Assembly (NCBI RefSeq): GCF_002135345.1
Contig: NZ_NEGI01000003.1
Location: forward strand, 248,001 to 312,000
Length of the DNA: 64,000 nucleotides
From: Acinetobacter sp. ANC 4648
Lineage (GTDB): Bacteria; Pseudomonadota; Gammaproteobacteria; Pseudomonadales; Moraxellaceae
Direction of reading: 5' to 3'
The notes beneath the pieces were generated by a model, which saw only the letters and a program-made list of their open reading frames with translations, ran no database searches and was not told the DNA's origin. Position 1 is the first letter of the stretch; each line of letters starts with the position of its first letter. Positions 27,164 through 36,544 of the stretch are shown here, piece after piece. Both the position numbers and the translations under genes were made by a program.

Positions 27164-27961
27164 TTATACAAATTTGCTTAATCTTTGTTTTATTTCATTA
27201 ATATTAACCGCTCGATGGCTTTTTATTTTGTGCAACATTGCGCTTAAAACAGGCTCTAGCATGATTAAAGGCTCAGACAATTGCACTTTTAAATGCTGAC
27301 AATGTAAATATGCCCAATCCATATAGGTTTTTTCTTGTAATCTTCGCTGTGTTAACCATTCCAACCAAATAATGCCTAAAGCATAAATATCAGATTGAAT
27401 CGATTTCGCTTCAGCATGAAATAATTCTGGCGCCATATACCGTGGCGTCGCAGAATTATGCGGTCTTAATTGATCAAGTGACATAGCTTGTTCAAAATCG
27501 ATTAAACAACACTGTTTATGATAAATTCGGAAGTGCTCAACTTTTAAATCCCCATGTAAATAACCGACTTGATGCATATCAGACACTACGTCTAAACTTT
27601 TCAACAACAAATGTAGTATCTCTGCATGGCTGCATTGAATGGGTGATTGTTCAAAAAGTGCGATTGAGTCCTGCAAGATCAACGCTTGCTGTAGATACGG
27701 CTCAGCATTTTTGAATAGTGTCCGACTATCGACTATTTCAAAGGGCAATAAAACATTACTTTTTTGTTGCGTCAGTCGCTGATAGACACACAACTCATTT
27801 AAAAAAGCCTGCTCACTAATCGAATTGAATCCAAAAAGCTGTGCTTTCACCCAATACTGATTTTTGCTTTGTTGAATTTGATACAACCTACGACCAAAAC
27901 TTTGACTATGTAGTGAATTACATGCCTGCTGTAATTCATCGAAAATCTCATGATTAAGCAT
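27164..27961 (-). CDS. Protein kinase-like protein
   Basis: 265 residues with a eukaryotic-type kinase pattern. It has a candidate ATP lysine in YWVKAQLF (near 38), a catalytic loop LHGDLKVEHF (near 140; HGD instead of HRD, and His in place of the usual metal-binding Asn), IDFEQ in place of DFG, then PRYMAPELF and QSDIYALGIIWLEWLT. The catalytic Asp and Lys are kept but the metal-binding residues are altered, so activity is uncertain. There is no membrane segment. It overlaps the patatin gene upstream by 8 bases, a strong sign of shared expression. A lipopolysaccharide-kinase relative is the alternative reading. Confidence 0.8.
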   Translation of the reverse strand: MLNHEIFDELQQACNSLHSQSFGRRLYQIQQSKNQYWVKAQLFGFNSISEQAFLNELCVYQRLTQQKSNVLLPFEIVDSRTLFKNAEPYLQQALILQDSIALFEQSPIQCSHAEILHLLLKSLDVVSDMHQVGYLHGDLKVEHFRIYHKQCCLIDFEQAMSLDQLRPHNSATPRYMAPELFHAEAKSIQSDIYALGIIWLEWLTQRRLQEKTYMDWAYLHCQHLKVQLSEPLIMLEPVLSAMLHKIKSHRAVNINEIKQRLSKFV

Positions 27962-29459
27962 TAGAACTAGAAATTTCAGAATTTTCTGGAGTCTGTTTTA
28001 ACACATCTAAGCAATGTTGAATGGTTTTACCTATACGCGCATGGGTTTCAATACTTGAAATTTTAGGCCAGGTTGCACGCTCACCTTCTCTTTGCAACAA
28101 CTTAAATAAATGCGGACGAGGATTTTGCAACATATAACCATAATGTCGTAGGCTATAGTTCCCAACAATATTGACATCGCCATAATAACGCTGATCGACA
28201 ATACCATAACCATGATCAAGTAGTCGGCGAACAGAAGGAACCCTCCCCATTCTGTTTCGGGTAAAGTCCATTGCCCCCATCGCAGCCAATTTACCTTGGG
28301 TACGTACAATACGTTCAGGCCAACTGAGTAAGTCTTTACGGAAGCGCTCTGCATCATTCTGCATAAATGGCACAATATGTGGATTGACCTGACTGGCAAT
28401 AGTATAATTCAGGTTATAAAGTCGCGACATACGCTCTTGAGGGAAATCACTTCGGACACTACCATCGACCCAACGTGTATTGGCTAGATAAGGCGTATGC
28501 ACCCCATCATAACGCTTACTGGTTAAACGAACGGGTGGGAATAAAATAGGCACAGCACAAGAAGCCAATACCGCACTCCAAACCAACAAATCTGGCGAGG
28601 TATATTTATTCATAATACGTGCATCTTCTTGTGATACATCGTATGGAGCGACAGTAATATTAATATCCAAGCCTGATTTTTCAAAAGCTTCGGCAAATGT
28701 TAGATTACCCAAGTTTTCAACCAAAAATTTCTTTAGATATTTAACATCAGCAAAACCACCATTCCCTTTCAGTAATTCTTTAATATGCCTGAAATGAAAA
28801 GCTTCACTATAAAAGTGATCTCCCATCAGCAAATTTGGAATTTCACTGGGTTCTGCAACACCCAACATTCCTGTCATAATTGCGCCGGCACTTGAGCCAG
28901 ACAATACTTTCGGCATCAAATCTTGTTCTAACAGTGCCTTACATACGCCACTATGAAACAAACCCAAAGTTGCCCCACCAGAAAACATCAATGCAGGTTG
29001 TCCATACGCTTTTTGACAATTTTCTAAAAAACTGAGTTTATCTTTGACACTTAAATTTTCACATTTTACAGAAGCGATATAAGCCAATGCATTACTGACT
29101 TCTTCAATATAATCATCAATTAATTTTTTGGTTCCAAAATAAGTTTGGGTAAACAGCATTGGATGCCCAATATTGGCCACATCATGACTAAAGCCTTCAC
29201 GTAAAATATAAATAAGATCTGCCGTTCGCTGTTGTAGACGATAGCGTTTTAGCAAATTCAAACGATATGAAATAATTTCTGCATCAAAATAAGGAGAACT
29301 ATTATCGTATTTCCACTCTTGTGCTCCACTTTCTTCATCCAATTTTAAAGCAAATGACTTCCATTCATCATAACTTTCCGATTTATCTAATTGTCTTTTA
29401 AGTTTTTTTATACGATATGCCTGATGTGGATTAAGATCACGAACTGTATCTAAAATCAT
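27954..29459 (-). CDS. Patatin-like phospholipase with DUF3336 domain
   Basis: 501 residues. The N-terminal ~140 (YDEWKSFALKLDEESGAQEWKYDN...) look like the DUF3336 domain found before patatin domains in yeast TGL3/4/5 lipases and plant SDP1. The patatin core follows, with an oxyanion-type loop ALMFSGGATLGLFHSGVCKAL, the nucleophile elbow SGSSAGAIMTG and the catalytic Asp in WVDGSVRSD. Both members of the Ser-Asp dyad are present, so lipid hydrolase activity is likely. No signal peptide is seen. The kinase-like gene starts within its last codons. Confidence 0.9.
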   Translation of the reverse strand: MILDTVRDLNPHQAYRIKKLKRQLDKSESYDEWKSFALKLDEESGAQEWKYDNSSPYFDAEIISYRLNLLKRYRLQQRTADLIYILREGFSHDVANIGHPMLFTQTYFGTKKLIDDYIEEVSNALAYIASVKCENLSVKDKLSFLENCQKAYGQPALMFSGGATLGLFHSGVCKALLEQDLMPKVLSGSSAGAIMTGMLGVAEPSEIPNLLMGDHFYSEAFHFRHIKELLKGNGGFADVKYLKKFLVENLGNLTFAEAFEKSGLDINITVAPYDVSQEDARIMNKYTSPDLLVWSAVLASCAVPILFPPVRLTSKRYDGVHTPYLANTRWVDGSVRSDFPQERMSRLYNLNYTIASQVNPHIVPFMQNDAERFRKDLLSWPERIVRTQGKLAAMGAMDFTRNRMGRVPSVRRLLDHGYGIVDQRYYGDVNIVGNYSLRHYGYMLQNPRPHLFKLLQREGERATWPKISSIETHARIGKTIQHCLDVLKQTPENSEISSSNA

Positions 29460-29653
29460 AGCTGCCTCTTTAATTTGATATTAATCCAAAATATTTATAT
29501 TCGCTTTTTTCCAATATGTGAGATCACCCCAAGATTATCAATAGCTCAAATGAATTATTTATTGGTTTTTATCATCAAATCTAAATTTCGGGCTACAACA
29601 GCATACTTTGCTAATGCTACTATCTGGCTATTATAAATTTTCAGCGAATAAAA

Positions 29654-30526
29654 ATGCCGACTTTAGATTTACCTGAACATTTAATCCAATCTTTATCTGT
29701 AGTTTTGCAACAATTGCAGCAAGCTTTACCTGAACTCAAACAAGAAACTGACTTTTCAGCCCCTGCCTTTAGATGGCAAGACAAGCAACTTAAAGCAATT
29801 TATCAACCTAAAGCGTGCCATCTCGATGACTTAAAAGGTATTGAAAAGCAAAAAGAAAAAGTCATTCAGAATACTCTACAATTTCTCAAAGGTTTGCCTG
29901 CCAATGACGTCTTACTTACGGGTTCACGTGGTACAGGAAAATCATCGATTGTCCGTGCACTTTTAAGTCAGTATAAACATGAGGGCTTACGCTTAATTGA
30001 AATCGAACGAGATGATCTATCCGATCTACCCGATATTCAAAAATTAATTATCAATCGTCCTGAAAAGTTCATTGTATATTGTGATGATCTTGCTTTTAAT
30101 GCAGAAGATGAAAACTACCGCAGTTTAAAAAGCGTACTAGATGGTTCATTACAATCAGGTTCAAGTAATTTTATTATTTATGCAACCAGTAACCGTCGGC
30201 ATTTACTCCCTGAGTTTATGCATGAAAATACGCCCGTTACTAGAGTTGATGTTCCACAATATAAAGAACTACATCCTCAAGAAGCGGTTGAAGAGAAAAT
30301 TTCATTGTCAGATCGTTTTGGTTTGTGGCTATCTTTTTATCCGATGGATCAAAATCTATACCTAGAGATTGTAGAAAGTTATCTCGCAAAAAGTGATATT
30401 GCATTAACAACAGATGTACGAGCTGAAGCTTTAAGATGGTGTCAATCACGTGGGCAGCGTTCTGGTCGTGCAGCCTATCAGTTCTCAAAGCATTGGGTAG
30501 GCAGCAGAAGATTATTAGGTTTATAA
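29654..30526 (+). CDS. DUF815 family AAA-type ATPase
   Basis: 290 residues. It shows a Walker A motif LLTGSRGTGKSSIV near residue 95, a Walker B-like FIVYCDDLAFN near 140, and a sensor-like IIYATSNRRHLLPE near 175, then a helical lid rich in Arg (SRGQRSGRAAYQF). The layout matches DUF815, a family of predicted P-loop ATPases of unknown role found singly in many proteobacteria. It is monocistronic, convergent with tsaD across a shared terminator. Confidence 0.87.
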   Translation: MPTLDLPEHLIQSLSVVLQQLQQALPELKQETDFSAPAFRWQDKQLKAIYQPKACHLDDLKGIEKQKEKVIQNTLQFLKGLPANDVLLTGSRGTGKSSIVRALLSQYKHEGLRLIEIERDDLSDLPDIQKLIINRPEKFIVYCDDLAFNAEDENYRSLKSVLDGSLQSGSSNFIIYATSNRRHLLPEFMHENTPVTRVDVPQYKELHPQEAVEEKISLSDRFGLWLSFYPMDQNLYLEIVESYLAKSDIALTTDVRAEALRWCQSRGQRSGRAAYQFSKHWVGSRRLLGL

Positions 30527-30546
30527 AACCAATAATCATAGGCATT

Positions 30547-30573
30547 AAAAAAGAGGCATTCCGCCTCTTTTTT
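30547..30573. terminator. Two-way terminator between the DUF815 gene and tsaD
   Basis: An 11-bp stem AAAAAAGAGGC (30547-30557) with GCCTCTTTTTT (30563-30573), loop ATTCC. It lies between convergent genes. Confidence 0.93.
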
Positions 30574-30587
30574 AATTTTACTGAAAT

Positions 30588-31604
30588 TTAAGCTTGTTCA
30601 GGATTAGTCAACTCTGTCATCGGCCAGCGTGGTGTCGTGGTTACCGACAAACCATCTTGTTGCCCTGCTTTTAAACGTTGATAGCCAGCAAAAGCAATCA
30701 TGGCGCCATTATCAGTACATAAGGCAGGCTCTGCATAGTAAACAGTCGCCTTAATTTTTGCTAAATCTGCTTCCAGACGTTCACGTAATCGCGAGTTAGC
30801 ACTGACTCCACCAGCAATCACCAAGCGCTTTAAACCCGCTTGTTTCAAGGCTTTTACTGACTTTTTAACAAGTGTATCAACCAATGCTTCTTGAAAAGAG
30901 GCAGCAATATCAGCTTCGCGACCTTGCCCTTCCACTTTTTTCAATTGATTTGAAACAGAGGTTTTTAAACCACTAAATGAAAAATTTAAGCCTTGATGTA
31001 GCATTGGACGCGGAAAATCAAATGCAGTTGCACTACCTTGTAAGGCTAATTTGGCAATATTTGGCCCACCGGGATAAGCCAAACCCATCATTTTAGCGAC
31101 TTTATCAAAAGCCTCACCGGCAGCATCATCTATCGACTCACCTAGTAATTCATACTGACCAATACCGTAAGCAGCCATTAACTGCGTATGGCCTCCTGAG
31201 ACCAATAAAGCTACAAACGGAAATTCTGGTGGTGTTTCAGACAATAAGGGTGCCAACATATGACCTTCCATATGATGCACACCAATAGCTGGCTTATTTA
31301 AGGCAAAAGCCAAAGTCCGACCAAATAATGCCCCTGTCATCAATGCACCCATTAAACCTGGACCACGCGTATACGCGATCGCATCAATTTCTGATTTTTG
31401 AATCTGACTATCTTCAAGTAATTGATTAATTAAAGGCACAAGTTTACGTACATGGTCACGTGAGGCCAGTTCAGGTACAACGCCGCCATATTCTGCATGC
31501 AGTTTAATCTGACTATAAAGTACCTGTCCTCTTAAGCCGACTTCACTATCATAAAGTGCCAAACCTGTTTCATCACAGGAGGTTTCCAAGCCAAGAACGA
31601 TCAT
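30588..31604 (-). CDS. tsaD: tRNA N6-adenosine threonylcarbamoyltransferase TsaD
   Basis: Transfers the threonylcarbamoyl group to A37 of ANN-decoding tRNAs, with TsaB and TsaE. 338 residues, the same size as E. coli TsaD (337). The start [19 protein letters not shown], the metal motif HHMEGH (His111 and His115), LVSGGHTQL and the [15 protein letters not shown] segment are all conserved. It is divergent from rpsU, as in many proteobacteria. Confidence 0.97.
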   Translation of the reverse strand: MIVLGLETSCDETGLALYDSEVGLRGQVLYSQIKLHAEYGGVVPELASRDHVRKLVPLINQLLEDSQIQKSEIDAIAYTRGPGLMGALMTGALFGRTLAFALNKPAIGVHHMEGHMLAPLLSETPPEFPFVALLVSGGHTQLMAAYGIGQYELLGESIDDAAGEAFDKVAKMMGLAYPGGPNIAKLALQGSATAFDFPRPMLHQGLNFSFSGLKTSVSNQLKKVEGQGREADIAASFQEALVDTLVKKSVKALKQAGLKRLVIAGGVSANSRLRERLEADLAKIKATVYYAEPALCTDNGAMIAFAGYQRLKAGQQDGLSVTTTPRWPMTELTNPEQA

Positions 31605-31652
31605 TAAACTGCCTATTACCTGTATCTAAATTTTGCCAAAGCCATTATAGAC

Positions 31653-31681
31653 TTGTGGTATGAGATGTAAATGAGTAAAAT
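31653..31681 (+). promoter_or_regulatory. Candidate rpsU promoter
   Basis: TTGTGG (31653-31658), a 17-base spacer, TAAAAT (31676-31681). It would leave a leader of about 60 bases before rpsU. The -35 match is weak. Confidence 0.45.
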
Positions 31682-31749
31682 ACTGTCCTTCACTTGCGAT
31701 CTCGGGCAATCCAGCCTAGATCTTATCCATAACTTAATGAGGATTCTTC

Positions 31750-31965
31750 ATGCCACAAGTTAAATTGAAAGAAGGCGAACCAGTAGACGTAGCTATCCGT
31801 CGTTTTAAACGTTCATGCGAAAAAGCGGGTGTTTTGGCTGATGTTCGTAAACGCGAATTCTATGAAAAACCAACTCAAGAACGTAAACGTAAAAAAGCTG
31901 CTGCAGTTAAACGCTACCAAAAGAAATTGGCGCGTGAATCTGTACGTACTACTCGCCTTTACTAA
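31750..31965 (+). CDS. rpsU: 30S ribosomal protein S21
   Basis: Small basic ribosomal protein, 71 residues as in E. coli. It begins [28 protein letters not shown] and ends in an Arg/Lys-rich tail, all typical. It is divergent from tsaD, and the next gene is yqeY-like rather than dnaG, about 37 bases on. Confidence 0.98.
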
Positions 31966-32002
31966 AATTAATTTGTGACTAATTAACTGCTTGGAAAAAT
32001 AA

Positions 32003-32449
32003 ATGACGACTTTAAAAACCCAAATTGCTGATGCATTAAAAAATTCTATGCGTGCCAAAGAAATGGCAACAGTAACGGTTCTACGTGGTCTACAAGCAGC
32101 AATTAAACAAATTGAAATCGATGAACGCGTAGAGCTTGATGATAATCGAGTTCTTGCGGTCATTGAAAAGCAAATCAAACAACGTAAAGAGTCGATTAAA
32201 GCCTTTGAAGGTGCCAATCGACAAGACTTAGCTAGTAAAGAACAAGCCGAAGTTGAGATTATTTCTCAATTTCTACCAGCAGCTATGACTGAGGAAGAAC
32301 TTGATTCAATCATTGCGCAAACTATTCTTGCGCAAGAAGCTACTAGCATGAAAGATATGGGTAAGGTGATGAATTCTCTACGTCCGATCATAGCCGGACG
32401 TGCCGATCCTGCACAAGTTTCAGCTAAAATTAAAGCAAAACTTGCATAA
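32003..32449 (+). CDS. GatB/YqeY domain protein
   Basis: 148 residues, a full-length YqeY-type protein, related to the tail domain of the GatB amidotransferase subunit, which binds tRNA. The N-terminal helices (LKTQIADALKNSMRAKEMATVTVLRGLQAAIKQIEI) and the C-terminal half with MKDMGKVMNSLRPIIAGRADPAQVSAKIKAKL follow the family. Its role is not settled. It sits 37 bases after rpsU, an arrangement often seen with rpsU. Confidence 0.93.
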   Translation: MTTLKTQIADALKNSMRAKEMATVTVLRGLQAAIKQIEIDERVELDDNRVLAVIEKQIKQRKESIKAFEGANRQDLASKEQAEVEIISQFLPAAMTEEELDSIIAQTILAQEATSMKDMGKVMNSLRPIIAGRADPAQVSAKIKAKLA

Positions 32450-32481
32450 TCCCAACCACTCATCTTTATACTTTTTGTTTG

Positions 32482-32526
32482 ATTTGGACTATTTAACCCT
32501 ATATCTATTAATTAAATAGCCCAAAT
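32482..32526. repeat. Long hairpin after yqeY
   Basis: A 15-base arm (32482-32496) pairs with 32512-32526 with one mismatch, loop 15 bases. There is no T run straight after. It may act as a weak terminator between yqeY and the convergent small gene. Confidence 0.4.
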
Positions 32527-32611
32527 TATCTCACTCAATTTTTTAATTAAAATATTCTAAAAATAAATCCTCTCTCAATTTCAATAAATAGCCAATATAT
32601 TCATTTAATCA

Positions 32612-32974
32612 TTATTTCAAATCACACTGAATATTATATTTCTTTAAAATCTGCATCTCAGGTGAAACCATAACCTTATTAATAATGTCTTGCTTAGTCA
32701 TAGCCGTATAAGAAAGTGGTAAATACTCTCTATTCTGATCTGTGGTTTTATACATATCATTTACATATTGACTTACGATATTACAAAATTGAGCCTGCTG
32801 TTGTGGATCAAATTGCGTAAGCTGCGGATTTAAACTTTTCAAAAAATTTCTCATATCTACATTATATTGTGTTGAAATTCTTTCAATATCACGAATATAA
32901 CGATCAGGAATATTTGCTGCAAATGCTTGAGTAGAAATCAACACCACAACCAAAGCCATTATGATTTTTTTCAT
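32612..32974 (-). CDS. Small secreted protein of unknown function
   Basis: 120 residues from the ATG at 32974, where the product gains a normal signal peptide (MKKIIMALVVVLISTQAFA, then AANIP). A longer frame to 33010 exists but would put extra residues before the signal and is rejected. The mature part is polar, has Cys near the middle and near its end (FCNIVSQY, IQCDLK), and no known motif. It looks like a periplasmic protein found only in close relatives. Confidence 0.6.
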   Translation of the reverse strand: MKKIIMALVVVLISTQAFAANIPDRYIRDIERISTQYNVDMRNFLKSLNPQLTQFDPQQQAQFCNIVSQYVNDMYKTTDQNREYLPLSYTAMTKQDIINKVMVSPEMQILKKYNIQCDLK

Positions 32975-33195
32975 ATAAATCAACGAATTTATTCTAAAAA
33001 CTATCCACAAGATTATCTTCTTCCATCCTAAATAGATAGTTAATTTTTATTTTTACCACAAAATCCGCCTCAAATAAGACAAAAAACAAACAACTCATCG
33101 GCACAACTTTTACAACATAGAAATACTTAACACAATCAAACTTTATCAACAGAAATCATTATTTAACCGCTCAATTTAAAGCAACCCATCAGTTT

Positions 33196-34638
33196 TTATA
33201 ACTTCATTTTTCGTTCATCTTGCATGGTTTTTAGACGCGCCTCCACCTTAGCTGTCATCGCATTATTACCTTTTGCCAACCGCTGGGCATGCAATAATGA
33301 TTTGATCGCATTTTCTTCATCACCCGACCAATATTGAGCTTCCGCACGATTTCGAAGCACATTTACAGTACGCATTGGATTGTCTTTTTCTAAATTCGCC
33401 GCTTGTTGTAATAGCAACCAACCTGATACATCACGATTATTTTTATGAATAAATCGGTTTACCACTTTTTCGGCATCTTTTGGTCTATTCTGGCGAATAT
33501 AAATTTCAGCCAATTTATATGCCAAGGCTCTATTCTCAGGAATCGTTCGTTGTTTATTAATCAGGAATTGATATGCATTATCTATTTTATTTTGACCCAA
33601 ATAAATATCTGTTTGAATCAAACTAACTAAGTTATGCTCATTATTGATTTGCTTTACCTGATCAAGTAATTGTTGTGCTTGAACAAAATCACCCTGCCTT
33701 AAATAAAAGGCACTCAGAGCCAATAAACCTGCATATTTTTTTTGTTGCGCCAGTATTTTTAATTCTTGCTCATTTGCTTGATCTGAAATAACACTGGTAT
33801 ACCATTTAATAATCTCAAATTCTTGCTGGTTATTACTAGATGACGGCACACGAGGAAATTGATTAGCTCTTAATCGCGCTTCACTCATACGCTCTGTGGT
33901 TAATGGATGAGTCAACCAAAAATCTGGCATAAAGCTAAGGCGACTGGTTGCACGATTCATTGTTTCAAAAAAATCAGCCATACTTTCGGGGTTATAGCCC
34001 GAACTGTACATAAACTGCATGCCGATACGATCAGCCTCACGTTCTTGGTTTCGACTGTAGCTCAGCTGACGATCTAAAAGTGCCGCTTGAGTACCTAACA
34101 TAACTGCACCACCCAGTTCACCATCAGCCTTAGAAGCAAGCACTGCTCCCACCACAACCCCTGCAAGTGCAAGCAACCCCTGCCCTTTAAAAGCTTCTTG
34201 TGATCGGCTGTAATGTCGCTGAGTAACGTGTGCAATTTCATGTGCCATCACCCCCGCAACCTCATCCATGCTTTTTGATGAAGTGATCATACCGCTATTA
34301 AGTGCAAACAAACCACCCGGTACAGCAAAAGCATTAATTTGAGGATCTTTAACTACAATCAAACCAATCGGTTGTCCGAGTTGAGTTTGGCTCAGAATAC
34401 GTGAAAAAACCAACATAAACTGATCTTCCAACCATGGGTCTTGAAGAGTCGAAAACTGATGATTCACCTCTCGAAAAACTTTTTCTCCAATCATTTTTTC
34501 TTTTTGTTGATCAATAAAACCCACACCACTGCCTATTTCAGGCACCTCAAACTGTGGTGTTTTGGCTGAATTAAAATCATCTGCAGAACTTATGACCGTA
34601 CTTAAACTTAAACCTAGGGCAAGTAAAGTTTTTTTCAA
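33196..34638 (-). CDS. M48 metalloprotease with TPR repeats, BepA-like
   Basis: 480 residues. A signal peptide (MKKTLLALGLSLSTVISSA) puts it in the periplasm. The zinc protease site HEIAH is at His133-His137, with the third ligand in NQEREADRIG near 200. The second half is TPR repeats. This matches BepA (YfgC), a chaperone-protease for outer-membrane protein LptD. E. coli BepA is 487 aa. The active-site set is complete. The 80-base gap before the dehydrogenase is short, so they might be cotranscribed, but no motif shows it. Confidence 0.93.
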   Translation of the reverse strand: MKKTLLALGLSLSTVISSADDFNSAKTPQFEVPEIGSGVGFIDQQKEKMIGEKVFREVNHQFSTLQDPWLEDQFMLVFSRILSQTQLGQPIGLIVVKDPQINAFAVPGGLFALNSGMITSSKSMDEVAGVMAHEIAHVTQRHYSRSQEAFKGQGLLALAGVVVGAVLASKADGELGGAVMLGTQAALLDRQLSYSRNQEREADRIGMQFMYSSGYNPESMADFFETMNRATSRLSFMPDFWLTHPLTTERMSEARLRANQFPRVPSSSNNQQEFEIIKWYTSVISDQANEQELKILAQQKKYAGLLALSAFYLRQGDFVQAQQLLDQVKQINNEHNLVSLIQTDIYLGQNKIDNAYQFLINKQRTIPENRALAYKLAEIYIRQNRPKDAEKVVNRFIHKNNRDVSGWLLLQQAANLEKDNPMRTVNVLRNRAEAQYWSGDEENAIKSLLHAQRLAKGNNAMTAKVEARLKTMQDERKMKL

Positions 34639-34717
34639 AGCATAAACTCAAGAATATTCGACCACTCAACTATAACATTGAATTTTGAACACATTTGCAA
34701 TGAAGTGTTATTCTGTT

Positions 34718-35686
34718 TTAACTGAAATCAGGATTCACCAAGTAACGTGGCGTTCGACCTTCCAAAGCATCGACCAAATTCTTATATGCAAGTTCTGCCA
34801 TTTGTTGGCGTGTCTCAGCCGTTGCAGAACCTACATGCGGTAAAGTCACCACATTATTCAACTCAAATAATTCTGATACTTGTAATGGCTCTTTATGATA
34901 AACATCCAAACCTGCTGCAAAAATTTTATGCTGTTTTAATACATCAATCAGTGCTTGCTCATCCACTACAGAGCCACGAGCGATATTGACAAAGACTGCA
35001 TGCTTTTGCATTTGTTTAAACTCTTTGGCACCAATTAGTTCTTTAGAATCACTGTTTAAATCTACCGCAACCACCACAAAATCAGACTGTTGCAACAAAC
35101 CATCTAGGCTTCGATACTGTGCATTTAAGGCTTGAGCCAACTCTATCTTTTCATGACGATTATGATAAAGAATATTCATATTAAAGCCATAAAAACCGCG
35201 TCGTGCAATTGCAGCACCAATATTCCCTAAACCAATAATACCAAGCGTTTTCCCAAAAATACCTTGACCAAATTGCGCCTCTCCTACAGTCCGTTTCCAC
35301 TGCCCTTGTTTAGTCCACTGATCCAATGATGGCACTTGACGTGCAGCACTCATCAACAATGTAAAGGCTAAATCGGCAGTGGTTTCTGTAAGTACGTGTG
35401 GGGTATTGGCAAGCCAAATATGCTGCGAATTGAGATAATTCACATCGTAATTATCATAACCCACGCTAATGGATGAAATAATTTTTAGCTGATTTACAGC
35501 CGCCAAATTCACCTCATTCAATACACGTCCCGCACCAATCATACCATCTGCATCTTGCACAGCCGCTTGAATTTGAGCATTTACATCACCCAACTTCGGA
35601 TTAATCGACACAACTGTATATTGCGCTTCTAAGCGACTTAATATTTCAGAATCAATTTGACTAAACACCACAACTTTTTTACGCAT
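34718..35686 (-). CDS. D-2-hydroxyacid dehydrogenase
   Basis: NAD(P)-dependent enzyme of the formate/glycerate dehydrogenase family, probably acting as glyoxylate, hydroxypyruvate or 2-ketogluconate reductase. 322 residues from the ATG at 35686, whose start MRKKVVVFSQI is preferred over a GTG six codons farther up. The nucleotide-binding motif TLGIIGLGNIGAAIARRG is near 150, the catalytic Arg in FVNIARGSVVDE near 235, and the His in VVTLPHVGSATAETR near 285. The substrate cannot be assigned from sequence. Confidence 0.9.
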   Translation of the reverse strand: MRKKVVVFSQIDSEILSRLEAQYTVVSINPKLGDVNAQIQAAVQDADGMIGAGRVLNEVNLAAVNQLKIISSISVGYDNYDVNYLNSQHIWLANTPHVLTETTADLAFTLLMSAARQVPSLDQWTKQGQWKRTVGEAQFGQGIFGKTLGIIGLGNIGAAIARRGFYGFNMNILYHNRHEKIELAQALNAQYRSLDGLLQQSDFVVVAVDLNSDSKELIGAKEFKQMQKHAVFVNIARGSVVDEQALIDVLKQHKIFAAGLDVYHKEPLQVSELFELNNVVTLPHVGSATAETRQQMAELAYKNLVDALEGRTPRYLVNPDFS

Positions 35687-35733
35687 AACACATCCATTTG
35701 ACACTATTATTTTAATAACTTAAATTTAATATC

Positions 35734-36432
35734 CTAGTTTTGCATAAACTGCCACAACCTTTTTTTCAATAAAGGTTGATCGAGCATCTCTTGCAAACCT
35801 GCTAGTGCTATTATTTTTTGATCATGCAGATGTACAATTTCGCCTAAAGCAAGCACTTGTTTATCTTGGGTTAAAGCATCAAGAAAACCTTGTATATATA
35901 AAGAGGCCCCTCGACCATCTTGAAATTGACTCAATGGAAAGGGCCATTTCAATTCTGCATATTTCCCTATTTTCGCGGCTTGGATATTGTTCCACAGCTG
36001 TGATTGCTCCGTGCTCAGCTGTGTCGCATCAATGATCATTACACACTGCTCAAGACAATAGGCTTGTAATTCAAATATCTCAATTTTTAGTGGTGCAGAA
36101 TTTTCTATGTCATTTTTTAATGCAGGTACGGCTTCTACAACTGGCTCAATTTGTTGGGGCTGTCGTTGAATATTTGAATGACGTGAGTTTTCATCCGAAC
36201 GTAGCAAAGCGACTTCTGCTGGTTGAATTATTTGCTGATTCGAAATCGCAACAGGTGGAGTTCCCGCTTGGAAATTAGTTTCCTCAATCACCACACCAGG
36301 CATTGCAACATCGCGATATAAGGTATTCTGGTATTTTTGAGCTTGCACATTAATCTTTGGCACCCAAATATCAATACCGAGTACAGCTAAAATACTCCGC
36401 TGATGTTCAACCCTATTTAAATTCATCGCCAT
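35734..36432 (-). CDS. Uncharacterised protein, possibly HolD-like
   Basis: 232 residues, no signal or membrane segment. The N-terminus (VEHQRSILAVLGIDIWVPK) resembles the start of DNA polymerase III psi subunits (RxxxLxxLGIxxW). A long low-complexity middle (about 70-120) leads to a structured C-terminal part that ends near LLKKRLWQFM. Longer psi-like proteins with such an extra region occur in Pseudomonas. The resemblance is short, so the HolD idea is a guess. It is 48 bases upstream of the dehydrogenase on the same strand. Confidence 0.5.
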   Translation of the reverse strand: MAMNLNRVEHQRSILAVLGIDIWVPKINVQAQKYQNTLYRDVAMPGVVIEETNFQAGTPPVAISNQQIIQPAEVALLRSDENSRHSNIQRQPQQIEPVVEAVPALKNDIENSAPLKIEIFELQAYCLEQCVMIIDATQLSTEQSQLWNNIQAAKIGKYAELKWPFPLSQFQDGRGASLYIQGFLDALTQDKQVLALGEIVHLHDQKIIALAGLQEMLDQPLLKKRLWQFMQN

Positions 36433-36544
36433 CTATTCATCATCGCCCTAAACGTCATTTTAACGAATTTTCAAACTATTTACTGTGTTTTATACCAGCG
36501 AAAGAAAATACATAATCAAATAATGATTACTCAATTAATGTAGA

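Noticed and set aside
27164..27961. Lipopolysaccharide core kinase (WaaP type)
   Set aside because: APE-type and DIYALG motifs favour a eukaryotic-like protein kinase, although the altered catalytic loop leaves doubt.
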